Positions 20,541 to 32,184 of a stretch of 64,000 nt of DNA are shown here, one piece after another; positions within the stretch are counted from its first letter, which is position 1, and the number at the start of each line of letters is the position of its first letter. The notes under the pieces were generated by a model that saw only the letters and a list, made by a program, of their open reading frames with translations, did not search any database and was not told the origin of the DNA. This stretch comes from Kalmusia sp. IMI 367209 (lineage: Eukaryota > Ascomycota > Dothideomycetes > Pleosporales > Didymosphaeriaceae). The stretch is from contig JAPEUQ010000023.1 in assembly GCA_027946365.1 (NCBI GenBank), forward strand, positions 366,399-430,398. Direction: 5' to 3'. The position numbers were made by a program, and so were the translations under genes.

Positions 20541-23500
20541 GTGTACTAAAATCGCTGCGACGGTAGGAGGAGAAAGACAATAGGAAGTCGATTCGGGATG
20601 AAGACGGACCTAGTTTGTCAACATTCTGCTTCATGGGGTAAAATCTTTATGACAAACTGACAATTAGACAGAGTGGAACGATAACAACATCGACCAACAT
20701 AGAATCTGGTGTGAGAAGTAAGACTGTGGGTGACTGTTAAGGTTAAGTAAGGGATTCGCTTGCTGAACCGACGACTGTATAGCTCTAATGAGGAAAAAGT
20801 GGGGGCCCTGGTGCAAAGGGCCCTCGGCTGCCGATGACCCCTGAGCACACTCTCATCTCGCGTGTGCTCAACTTGTAGCGGCCTGTGCTATAGAAGCATC
20901 GGAGAATCTGCTGCGAAATTTGAAGCCAGCTCAGATAACCTGTGCTCAAGTGGGGCGATCCGTGTGGAATTTGTCTTGTCGGACATAGAGGCTAACCACT
21001 CTCCGCTAATAGTGGGACACAGACACCTATTCATTGCTGCAGACCCCATTTCATATCTATTGGTAACCTTTGAGTAGCACGTAGCAACCGTAACACACAC
21101 TCTGAACCACCCCACCAAATCTCTGCGCATGAGAAGTAGTGCAGATGGGTCCTCCAGCACTACCCTAGCTCCGAACATACCGGATGAGGGGCTTGACCAC
21201 CTTGCCAATGCGATCTCGATGCTACGTTGAAATATTTCTCAGGCTTTCTAATGTGACTACCTTCACTGGATGCGAAATGGGTGCCCGGAAAGCAATACAA
21301 TTAAACAACGCACAGTCAGCACGGGGGTATCATCCGTGGTGAATGCAAGGGCCCAGAGGAATTTCGGTAGTGTCGAATACATCTTAGCGGAGATATTCGC
21401 TCGGGCGACTCCCTTGAAGAACGGCGCGGCATTGACACGCTCGGAACTTTAAAAACCCCGTCCACGCTGTATACAATCTATCTTTCCCCATGATCAGAGC
21501 ATGTATGCAATTGGTCTGCTTTTGCACCACCGCCAAAATAACAAACTATGTAGCTATGACCGTGACCAAGAATTATGAGGCAATTTTAGGACTCGCACTC
21601 ATAGTAACAATGTATCTGTAATTCTCGGAATCCCGTGGGTTACACGGAAATGTCGTTGCACTGCTGGACTGAGCGTTTGGCGCACATGCTTCCAGGAGAC
21701 TTGACGATGAGAATGACACTGCACGTCAATAGGAGACTAAAAGGCTCATCCTCTCCTTTTCGCTTGTAGAGAGTTCCCCAATCGGTCACCGTTGGTCTCG
21801 TCCAAACCGAGTAAAGGGAGGCGCTGGTGGCTCTCCCACCCAATTTCCAGTTCGACTTCATCTCTTGTCATTTTGTACTCATTGGTTCATCCTGGCAACT
21901 TATAACATAATCCATTTTCCAGTTCCATTAAAGAAAGAGTATTCTGATGATGCAGCCTCTAAGAAGAGGAACGTTGAGACAGCGAAGTTCCTAAATTTCA
22001 TTATTCCCTTGAAGAAGTACATTCACTGCGTTTGTAGGAGTAGGAAGACACTTGCCGTCGAAGGGACAGAGATCAACTGACGCATTCACCTATTAGGGAG
22101 TTACGGGAGGACGATATTTGGGTGACGCAATCGTCGACCACGTTACTTGGAGTTGCCTCCAGGTCTCCATTCCACACACGAACTGGGATGGAAGCTTCAC
22201 ACACCACCAACATGACACTGCTCAACAACCACAGCAAATATGCAAACACACGGATCAGCACTTGCAATGGCGTGAAAACACAGTCTTCCCTCCTCTTTAG
22301 CAGTGAAGCAGGAATCGACACGAATCGAGGCTAGTCCGCGAACGAGGTTTCTGATCGCGTGTACATTCTCTATCCATCTGCCCTTGCCAAGCATATCTCT
22401 CCTTGGTGCGTCATGGCGCAGTTGGCGACTTCACATGCTTTCTGGCTCCTTGTAAGACAAGATTAGGGGTGTCTCCGACGATATAGTCGAGGGGAGATGT
22501 GGTCTAAACAGTGGGTCGCCGCAGTTCTGACTTGCATGGTTTGCGCAATCATGCGGAGCCTTAGCCCAGCCTCCAGTCAATAGACCTCATCGCTTCCGAC
22601 GGCGCCGCTACAATAGTGACACGGGCCATGCAAGCTCGTAGTAAAAATCGCAGCATCATCTTACAGCGACTTCGTAATTTGCTTCCGAAGAACTTGAGGC
22701 TTCAATTGGAAGATTTTATTGGTAGTAATACATAGTAGCCTCTGTCCGGACTGTAAACCAGTTATATCGCGTTCGTCAAGAGGATGCGACTAGGCTGCCT
22801 TCCCTTGTTCCACATCCTTTCCTCCACCAGCTCCAAGATAACAACGGTTTTTGTGGAGCGGTCGAGTAGGTTTGTCAGCGTCGTGCGGCATGAGCGCGCT
22901 TAGCCAGTTTATTAAATTTCCACATTAACCTCATTTTACCTACGACTGTAGTACCAGGACGTACAGACGAGCGGCCGCCCGACAGCTTCGGCCAGCCCCC
23001 ACTACTGACACTTGGGTGTTGTCGCGTTTCCCGCGCCACCCCTCTCCCACCCAAAAGCAAGAAGCATCTCCCAATACTCTCACCCAGCCTCGAAAATGTC
23101 CCCACATATAAGGTGAGTGCTGGGTTACCGAATCTATCGTTTTTGTGTTTTGCAGGAGCTTGAGCCGAGCATTTCCATGGAGCAAGGGGGTTGGTGGCGT
23201 TGGTCGATTGACAGGGAAGTCGCCTACCCTAGTCCTTCTGTGCTACCCCGGCTAAGCGCTTTACTATGGTCATCAGAGATGTCTTCTCACAGCTTACAGA
23301 CATTCTATGACCCCCTTCGCATTTCAGTGAACACCAGTCCAAAGACAAGGACGCGTCAATCCAAGTATCAAAAAATGTTCTAGCTAACTATCATGAAAAA
23401 AAAAACAAAACACTTTGCAAAAAGAGTAGTCGGGAATGGCCTATGCTCTGCCAATCGAAACTCAACGGGAGTTGCGGCGCTTTGTCGTGCTACAAAAGCG

Positions 23501-24183
23501 CGTGTCGTCGTGTGTTTGCTTTTAGTTGCCCCACATTGATCCGGTAATCTCGGACCTTTGCATCAATAACTTTCAAAGATCACGCGTTGACTTTGTGTTC
23601 AAGTGATCAGTCGTCGCAGGGACTTTCTAGTTCACATCTCACTGGGTACCAGCCAATGGCCGAAACGGTACATGCAGGTGCCGGTAAGCGATCTCGACCT
23701 AGCCAGCTTGGTGCATTCCGACGTCTCCCAGATCGAGGTTAGGCAATTCCTTAGTATTATACAGACCGGAAGACGTCGACTCGGTCTCGCATCGCCACAC
23801 TTGTCGACCCTCCCACGAATGTTGCTCTAGACATCCTAGAGATCAAAAGTTCAAGAAGCGCCCTTGTCACCTTGGATGATTTTTGCGCCATCGAGGCGGG
23901 TTGATGTGTCTTTCTCAGATATCTCGATATACGAAGAATAGTCACTAGCGCGATACGGCCGTCTAGCAAGCGAACGCAAGTGGAAAACCAAAGTTCGATC
24001 AAGTTGTCGCACCCAAAAAAATGGAGTTTGGGCTGACTACCTCGCAGATCTTCTTGCTGTGATCGGTAATCGGTAATGTGGACATAGCGTCTAGATAACT
24101 CCGCCGCTGGCCTGCGAACGGTGATACATGCTCGCGTTTTTCGTCATTGAACCATTGCCAAACTCTCAGAAACATACACCAAT
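20541..24183. other. Intergenic region between the two DUF2841-domain genes
   Basis: About 3.6 kb with no supported gene. At 23095 an ATG after a pyrimidine-rich leader begins MSPHIR and meets a good intron (GTGAGT...TTTTGCAG, about 23112-23155). The frame then continues for about 33 more codons to a TAA, so a very small spliced gene is possible but unproven. An A-rich stretch (AAAAAAAAACAAAACA) lies at 23395-23412. The rest shows only chance frames. Confidence 0.35.
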
Positions 24184-27099
24184 ATGGACGTCACAGAAAC
24201 AGACGTGGTTAGTCTTGATCCCCATCGCTCATGTTCTCCTCTGATCTATTCTAGGGCCCGGCCATGGCTGACTTCCTATGCCATGAGGCAATCAACATGT
24301 TGGAAACCTGTCGACCATGGACTAAGTCCAATCCATTTCAAACATTCGTTCGTTCCGATCGCATCCTGGCCCTGTGGAAGAATGCAAATTTTAAACGTAA
24401 CCGCAAGAATGCTCGAACCGGAGCATATCTAGAGAAGTCCGTTGCGGATAATGAATTTCGCCTTGTTGTAAACCAAATGGTCGACATGTTCCACGAGACT
24501 CTGGTAAGATATTTATTTGTACTTCCCCTGGCCAAGGCTAAAACGCGGTAGACACGTCTCCGAAGCGGTGCCATCGTCGGTAGTCAATACAGGCGCATGT
24601 CACAGTATAACAACGCATTCAGAGACACAATAGCACTACAGACGGAAGTTTATCTTCAGGAGCTACATGCTGTGATGAAAAAGTTGCTCGTAGCTAAGAT
24701 GTACGATTATGCGCATCGGAATGCGCAAGAAGCTCCTGTTGAGTTCTGTCCAGTAGAAGACGATGTTGTTCTTCGAAACTTTGACATAGATGATGATGAA
24801 GGTATGGGGGGATTTCTACCGCTCTCGCTTTCAGACACTCCACCATAAGACAGTCACACTACTCTTGCAGGCATGGCTGAAGATTCTGCTGCCTAAAAAT
24901 CAAGCAAATAAGTGCCGCCTACCACCATTTTGGCCTCCCCACTTGAAGTACCAGATCCCTCGAAACATGAATACTCAAGGTATCCGTCTATTTTTCTCAC
25001 CCAACGACTACCTTGACTAATAATACAACAGATTCCATTGACCTGGCCGCCCACTTGATGGTAGTCTATCCTCAGGTTGAGGAAGCTCTTCAGCCTCGTC
25101 ATGTGTCCTTGCTTCTTAAGCTCGAAGATGTAGCCACGAACGTTATTTTAAATACGTATACGAACTCTACTAGAATGCTTTCCACAAGAGCTGGCAACGA
25201 GTACGTCATATGGAAGATTCTGCAATGCATTTTTCCTGGCATCTTCCACGTTGCCAAGTTTCGCGAGGCTCATAGGGCGAACCAGCTTCCTGTTGGTGAC
25301 AAGGTCAATCGGCTGGTCAGTTTCAAGGAGTTTGAACCAATATGCTTCAAGCAAAAAAAAAAGATTACTCCAGTTATAAGGTTGATCAACACGGTATTAC
25401 GAGAACGTTAACGCCTGGATTCCCGTATCCTACTGCTCCAGCTCTTGGTCAACAAGGCCCAGCTGGCAAGATCGCATTTCAACCTCAGAACCACTCAGCT
25501 ACAGCGCCCCCTGATGAGTCGTCGTCCGCGGGCCCCAGTTCCAACGCTGGATCTCTTATATCCCAACCATCTTTAGGATCTAGTGCGCTATCCAACAACG
25601 CAACACGAGTGTCCTCTAATCAGTCTTCCTCTGCGGGATCCAGTCCCAGCACTGGATTTTCGATATCTCGAGAAATCACCGAGCTATCAATTACCGCGCC
25701 AAGAACTCAGCACCACTCAACGCTGGTGTCCCACTATGAGTCGTCCTCTACGAATCCTAGCACCAGTAATGTATGCCTTCAACCGCAGCCATTCATGATA
25801 TCTGATTCACCATCGAGCGCCGTAGACCTAGCGGAGATTGCGACTGATTTCCCGTCCAGCTCATTACCGGCGTTGTCTTCCACAGGCCCGAGTGCTGGAT
25901 CCAAACAGCCTATAGTATTCAATACGCTCTCGAACCCTACAACGTTGCCAAAGACCACGCCTGGATTCAATAACTACACATATACGCCCTCATCTTATGA
26001 GGGATCCTCTGCGTGCCCCAGTCCTATTACTGGGGGTTCCCTTGGGTCACAGCAACTCACGGGATTCAACGGGTTCTCAAACAGTGCGTCTCCGTCCCAG
26101 GAGCTTTCATTTCCGGTGGGCTCTTTTACCCTCGATCAATACCCCACGATTAGCAATGCCATCGGGCCTAGCTATCAGGATCACTCGTTATTACCTGGGT
26201 CTTCTACCTTTGATCAATATGGCATGACCGGCACCCTCGTGCCTGACTTCCAGGACTATCCAGTTCTAGAGACTCCATTTGCATCCTCCTTCGCAGGTCC
26301 CAGTGTATCCCAGCAGTTCACAGGTTTCAATGCACTCTCGACCACTGCACCTCCGTTCCAAGAGAACCCACTGTCGGTGGGCCCTTTTACCCTCGATCCA
26401 TATCCCACGAACAGCAACGCCATCGTGCCTAACCACCAGCATCAGTCGTTCTCAGCGGGCTCTTCTGCTCTCGATCAAAATGGTATCGTAGACACCGCCA
26501 TTACGCCTGACTTCCAAGATCACTGGTTCTCGGCGGGCTCTTCTGGCTTCGAGCAACATAGCATGATAAGTACCGCTATCGTGCCTGACTTCCAGGAGCA
26601 CTCCTTCTCAGCGGGACCTTTTAACCTCAATCAGAATGGCACCGCTAGCACTACCTTCACGCCTGAACGCCAGGAGCACATGTTATCAGCGAGATCTTCT
26701 GCCCTAGATCAAGATGGTAGCACTGGCACGGCCATAGCATCTGACAGTGAGGACCACCCAATACCAGACCCACCTCCTGAGCCGTCCTCTGCGGGGCCCA
26801 ATTCATCCCTTACGAGCTCTAGTCCATTTTCTGCGCGTTCCAAGTTTTCATTAGCTGAATATGCTGATCCCAAGAAACTAAAGGGGCCCTTTACATCACC
26901 GGCCTTCGCCGTCGTAGGACACCTCCTCGGGGACCAGGAACCGCACCACACCCAGCCTTATCCATATCCACCACGTCCCGTCGAATATTACGATTTTCCA
27001 AAGACTCCACAGGAGGAGAAGGATGTCAGGGCTGCACTCCGGCAGGGCAAGCCCCTGAAGCGACAGCAACATTGGGTACCCCGTCGTCGGAATGGGTAG
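24184..27099 (+). CDS. YDR124W-like (DUF2841) helical-domain protein with long repeat-bearing C-terminus; possible frameshift
   Basis: Exons are 24184-24207, 24255-24503, 24552-24801, 24854-24979 and 25032-25315, with introns of 47-52 bp and all phases closing. The frame then changes near an A10 run (25353-25362). A 65-bp intron 25316-25380 (GTCAGT...TATAAG) would restore it and give 883 aa; otherwise the A10 run marks a frameshift. The domain VTLLLQAWLKILLPKNQ, then PPFWPPHLKYQIP, then a helix (residues about 175-235) parallels the paralogue at 19099-20540 position by position. ILQCIFPGIFHVAKFREAHR lies where the paralogue has its FxVxxxFEAYR segment. The C-terminal 570 residues are Ser/Pro/Asp-rich with 26-residue tandem repeats (about 554-770). 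No enzyme motif is visible. Function is unknown; the family call is by motif. Confidence 0.6.
26107..26757 (+). repeat. 78-bp coding repeats (26-residue units)
   Basis: Units of 78 bp begin at 26107, 26185, 26368, 26446, 26524, 26602 and 26680. Each encodes a 26-residue block of the type S-F-S-A-G-S-S-x-x-x-Q, a variable middle, then TAI-x-P-D-F-Q-D/E-H. The segment 26263-26367 between units 2 and 3 is diverged or inserted. All units stay in frame with the host protein. Confidence 0.75.
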
Positions 27100-28680
27100 C
27101 TTGACATGGGGTACCCCTTCGTTCCTTCAAACGGTTGATTGGTATGTTTAAACCCACATGAGCCACGGGAACTAGGAGTTAGTTTCATTGACGGAAAAGG
27201 TTGGAGTTAGGGTTTGCGTTCTACAGCTACTGCGTTTTACAGGCTCTACTAATTTCCTAGGGTTTCCATTTGAATGCGATTCTTGGATTGACTTCATATA
27301 ATTAAAGCCAAGTAGAAGGTATCTTCATAATTAAATAAACCATCTGAGCTGCCGTTGTCGACGCTCGAAGACGAATTACTCTCCCTTGACGTGGAAATCG
27401 TACAGTCAACTTTTTTTGATGAAGACACTCCCGTGCATCGAATAGCCAAAGTGCCTCAGAGATGCTCCGAGACAATAGAATCTCCTTCACATGCATCGAT
27501 CAACCAAGTTTCCTATAAGCGCAAGTGTGCGTACCAGCAAGAGTGCTCAGGAATGGGACAGTGCAACGAGTCACGGACCTCGCCGTATAGCGGTAACTCG
27601 AGGTCCTGCACAGGAGCTGTTGTAACCCTCCCTGTGTTGGTGCGTAGCTGCGCCCTTTCGCACCTAAACTTTTCTCCGTGCTCCGGAGCGACTGGTCCAG
27701 AGTGGATGCATAACAAGCACCAAGCGACTGACTGTCGCCTCGCATGTGTGGGAGTGATAGCAGGCATGAAGCTGCAATGCAAACGAGGCTACCGTATCCT
27801 GCAGCACAGAAGGCCTAATTGCTCAATCGACGAAAAGCTCAGCTCTCGACCCGAAGGAGGCGGCTGCATTATCGGCCCCTGCCCTGCTCGGGGACGTTTC
27901 GCCCTGCCCCGAAAGCCTCGCGAAGCGTTGGTACTACCCCACAAACCAGATCGGCGATCTGCATGATTACCTATAGACTTCGTTCGGAATCACTCTACCA
28001 ATCTGTTAGGATGGAAACTTTACGCACGACGGTTGAGGCGTGAATTGCTGTAAAAGCGCGGAGCGGCATCGGCATCTGAATTCCTCACCGCAGCCTTCCT
28101 AAAAAAGACTATTGTGGAGCATATGCCGCAATCTCACGAAAAGCTTTAGCTGCAATGCTGCAATTTCGATTACGAAAAACTCTGACTCCAAAATGCGTAC
28201 TCCATCATGTCCATTCGATCAATTTGGACACCTTTTGAACAGCCCCGCAGCTTCATACAATAAGCGCATCCCAGGAGGGCTTGTGTAAGGGCCGTTCGCC
28301 CCGCTGTCGTATTTCATTCGCGATCCTTGGGCCCACTGCTGGACGATAAGAGCACGTATATTAGCTTCTGGTCCCCCTTTTTCTAAGGACTCTACTAAAT
28401 GCAGCTCCAACGACCAAAACTCGCCTGCACCCCACCATCCCCTCTAGGAGACCTCGGGCGCGAGGAACGAGCCGCGACTAAAGTCATGTGACATCGCCTT
28501 GATCGGGAGATCAGGGTTCGGAAAAAGGTTATGCCGGCATGGCCAACAATCTGCCCCGCCTCGCGTCGGGATGCACTGGCCAAGGTTTTTCCGTGATGGG
28601 GTTATCTGCAAATACCGATGTACTCCTTGGTCTCCGCGCTCTGCTGCTCCAAGAAGATTAGTTCGTCACCCCTTCGATTA
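27100..28680. other. Gene-poor interval
   Basis: Frames up to 203 codons are present (27355-27966), but the longest is Cys/Arg-mixed with no domain and no leader. I treat it as chance. Nothing else is recognised. Confidence 0.35.
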
Positions 28681-28743
28681 CGCGCTGAATGCGCTCCTCG
28701 GTCTCCTCGCACTGTTGCTTCGAGGTGGTCAGTGAGCGCTCGA

Positions 28744-29240
28744 ACACATCATCGAAGGACGATGCAATGATGAACCCTAGTCGAGGGCGTGGGAGCACCG
28801 CAGATATTGATTCTGCTCGAAAAACTTCATCCGATATCGGGCTTCCTCCTCCTCTCGAGGGATACATGTAGCGAAGGTTGGTGGTCTCTGCGCCTAAGAT
28901 CCTGTCGCTGCAAACGCTCCCCGGAAATACAGTGGGGACAATTCGATTGATCGCGTAGCGTCTAGGCTCCCTTGCAGAGCTTCGGGTTGTACCCACACTT
29001 AGGCTGCGATCCTTGGGGGCCCTACTGCACGGCAACACCCACCCCTCCCTCGACCTATTATTGCTGGTGCCGCTAAGCTAGTGGCGGGAGCTACAGCTGG
29101 CGCAGGTGTTTCGACGGTCAAAGGGACCTCTCATTTGTTCTCCAAGGCTGCGCAACCGGTCAGTTTGATGGTGCTGCCGTCCGAGATGCTGTGCGCTTTG
29201 GAAATTAGCAACCGTCAGGCGGGCGAGCAAAGGATGCCCT
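28744..29240 (+). pseudogene. Possible decayed gene with Ala/Gly-rich helix
   Basis: A coding-like stretch ends SSDIGLPPPLEGYM then a stop near 28871. About 165 bp further on, a second stretch (about 29035-29241) reads PIIAGAAKLVAGATAGAG and continues to a stop. Both are coding-like in residue use and could once have been one gene, but no splice pair joins them cleanly. The Ala/Gly-rich helix is glycine-zipper-like. Family unknown. Confidence 0.22.
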
Positions 29241-29241
29241 A

Positions 29242-30074
29242 ATAGAGCGGTGGCTACTATATTGTGACGGTAGAAGCAGTGTCTGTGTCAAAAGAGTTGG
29301 GTTTCGCGGATCTGGGCGCGATTCCGGCTCTGGGGGGAAAACTGGGGGGCGCGCGTGCCCGGGGGGCAGAAGTAATCTCCAGCCATTCAATTAGTCAAGG
29401 AAGAGCGCGAAAAGGCTGCATGCATTATGAAGTAGACCCCGTAGACTCGCTGTGCTGTCAAAAATGTTCTACGCGAGTACACACTTCAGCGCTCGGCCAG
29501 TTGTGTCGGAGCTTAAAACCTTTGGGACATAGACCAGCCCGCGTTAGATCAATTTGCGGGGCTTGCGCTGCGGCAGCACGTCGAAACTAGATAGCTGCAG
29601 CAGATCCAGTGGAATTTGTAAAGCTCAATGCCAACTGTTTTGTCTCTGCTGCGGGGTCGGATGAGACATTCCTCTGCGCCGAACCCACGTATCCAGTGGG
29701 CAATGTGCAAGGGTGTGAATACATTGCCGTGTATCTGGAACAGTGTCGCGCCTACTCGCCAAGAATATGGCTTGGGATCTGTGAGAGATCTAACTTCGCC
29801 ACTTCCCCTGAGGTGTATGGTGCGAAGTTGGATCTGCTGCGAGCGAGGCGTCAATACAATGTCAGAGGAAGTACGGAGGATGAGTCAGACCGATCATCGA
29901 GCTGCTGTGACACGTGGCCGAGCCGCTCTGAGCAGCCATGGAGCTGGTGTGTCGCGGCTGCACGTCGCTACGAAATGGTAGTAACGCTAGGCCAAAAAAA
30001 GATCTTCCTTCACTTTCTCCATTTTTGCTCGAAGTCTCTTGACAACCCTCCATCATGAAGTTCAGGAAAGCAAA
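29242..30074. other. Intergenic, nothing firmly recognised
   Basis: A 149-codon frame at 29609-30058 overlaps other frames of similar length and shows no domain. I do not support it as a gene. Confidence 0.3.
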
Positions 30075-30469
30075 ATGAGCGACGCTGACTTTGTATCATT
30101 TGATCCGGATTTATCGTTGTATGCCTCAAGAGAGAACTTAGTTGCTGGTAGCGAGGAAGATTACACTCTCTTCCATATCCATGGCATGTTCGTGGGCTGC
30201 AGCGTTGCATCCGCTAAGATAACACAATCAAACAAGTCGCCTTAAGGGCGATTGAGTTCCTTACCTCATCTCCCTTGCCGAGCTTTCTTGATCCACGCCC
30301 CATCCTACAACTACTCCACATCTTTGCTTATCTCCCGCTGGACACTCCGAATTCCAGACGGCTCGATGCCCGAGATCTTCTCTATAGAGGGTTCACAGTT
30401 GGTGAACCCTTCGGGTCCATCAAGGCACGTCTGGAGATGTTGAGGGCATACAGCACATCTTTTACATAA
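30075..30469 (+). CDS. Possible two-exon 107-aa protein, unknown
   Basis: An ATG at 30075 (MSDADFVSFDPDLSLYASRE) can be joined through a 71-bp intron with a poor donor (30148-30218, GTAGCG...CTAAG). It leads into an open segment reading NTIKQVALRAIEFLTSSPL and ending LEMLRAYSTSFT at a TAA. The phases close exactly (324 nt). The second part looks helical and genuinely coding; the intron is weak. No family is recognised. Confidence 0.3.
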
Positions 30470-31669
30470 AGGTGTAGTAGCTGCTTTAACTCAGTAAAGA
30501 CGTCACTTCGAAACATAAATCGTTACTTTAGGTCGTTTCTCGAGGGGTCTGCTTTGCTCTTAATGTATTTCGAAGGTCAGGATACTGATTATGTTTGCTT
30601 ATGAAGTCTAATTACTTTCATAGGAACAACGAGTATTATGTCGCCAAAGGGCCATATCAACCCCACTCGTCCAACAGCCATCCGCTCATGAAACGAGTCA
30701 AGCCCCCATATTTCGTTGTCGAGAGCCTTATGCACTGCCCAGTGCGCTCGCGGTAGCAATTAGCCTCCTCCATGTAAACATCCTCAATCAGCCGGCGTCC
30801 CAACGAAAAAGGTACACAACGAAAGTGTTGTGGAATATGATGCAGGAGACAATGAATAACAAGGGGGTGAAGGAGAGGCCATGATCTTGAGTCAAGATGA
30901 TCTTTGAAATCATGACACTGACATGATGCTAATCGACGCTCTCTTGGGGTATGGAGGCCCGATCAAGGCCAAAGGATTTGCAAACACGCTGCAGTAACAA
31001 CGCCCTGACAATTACTGTACTGGAAGAGACTTCACTCTAGATTGGCCGATCGCAGAAATGCTGCAAAGACTGGAAGCGGCTCGCTAGCTGAGCGACCTCA
31101 GAGAATCGACCAGTGCGATGAACTTTGGCGATCTTGCGACGGACAGAATAACGGGCGCTTGTTTTACCTCTGCGTAGACGCGTACCCTGCTTTAGGAGGC
31201 TTGTTGCTGGCGGAGTCGGATGCCTATCAGAAAAGCACCTTCGACGATCATTATACTCTATCGGCAATTAGGAGCAACCTCTGAAGTAGCGCATGCTGAT
31301 AATGTGCTAAGTTGGGATGGTGGTATGACGCTCGACTACGCCGCTGTGTATCTTGGCGAATACCTCGTCAAAGAATCGTAGCTTTCAACCGTTATCATGC
31401 TTTACTAACCACTACGCAGTCTAAATCGGATATTTCTTGCCTAGTGGCATCGCCATCGTCTTCCAAGAGAAGAGGAGCACAGTTTCGGGCCCTAACCCAT
31501 GACAGCACTATCAATCGGGCGGATCTTTTTCCATTTCAATCATATTGAGCACTCTCGCCCAGCCTCTTCGGATCATGGCAGCCAACCAACTCATGAAAAC
31601 ACTGCCAACCAGGTATATAGAAGCGCGACGCTACAGATCCATTTTTTGCTCAACTAGAACAACCAGCAG
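30470..31669. other. Intergenic, nothing recognised
   Basis: Only short frames on both strands; no repeats or RNA genes seen. Confidence 0.35.
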
Positions 31670-32184
31670 ATGAACGAGGCTCCCGCTCGCCAGACTTCTT
31701 TTCCGCAACCTCCACCGCGAACTCTTCCGCGGGGTATCCTGCAGGATATTCCTCCGCAGATTGCTCACTGAGCGCTACAACATGCCATCGCGCCCTAGGT
31801 TGTTCAGCAAGCCGTCCTCGATACCCTCCCACGGGTCGTTTAACAGGCTTCTCTGCTGTAACGTGTCTAGTACGCCTTTCCACCTCCTCCTCTCCTTGAA
31901 CTGACCCGCCGCTGGTTGTTCAGAACGGTATACCACAGGGTGTCCCACAGGGTATCTCATAAGCAGTTCCACACGACTACCCACAGGGTGTCCCTACTTT
32001 GCCTGTCCCCGCCTCTTACGCAGCAGCCTCGATAGGCGTCGATAAGATCCCGATCCTTGCCGATATTGCGCACGACTACCGAGGACCTATTCCTCATTCT
32101 GGCCCGCTTCATATGAATGAGCTTCTACTAAAGCAAGCAATCGAGCGGGTTGTAGGCCAACAAGCCATGGCCACCGGGCTATGA
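31670..32184 (+). pseudogene. Gln/Pro-rich protein pseudogene with C-to-T-type stops
   Basis: From the ATG at 31670 a frame reads MNEAPARQTSFPQPPPRTLP and then meets five stops (TGA, TAG, TAA, TAA, TAG) before about 31880. Each falls where CGA, CAG or CAA would fit the surrounding Gln/Val/Leu-rich helix. After a frame change the sequence continues with VPASYAAASIGVDKIPILAD to a stop at 32184. The mix of transition-type stops and a frameshift marks a dead gene. Family unknown. Confidence 0.4.

Noticed and set aside
27355..27966. 203-codon plus-strand frame with scattered Cys
   Set aside because: No signal peptide, no Cys spacing pattern and no leader. It overlaps minus-strand frames of similar quality.
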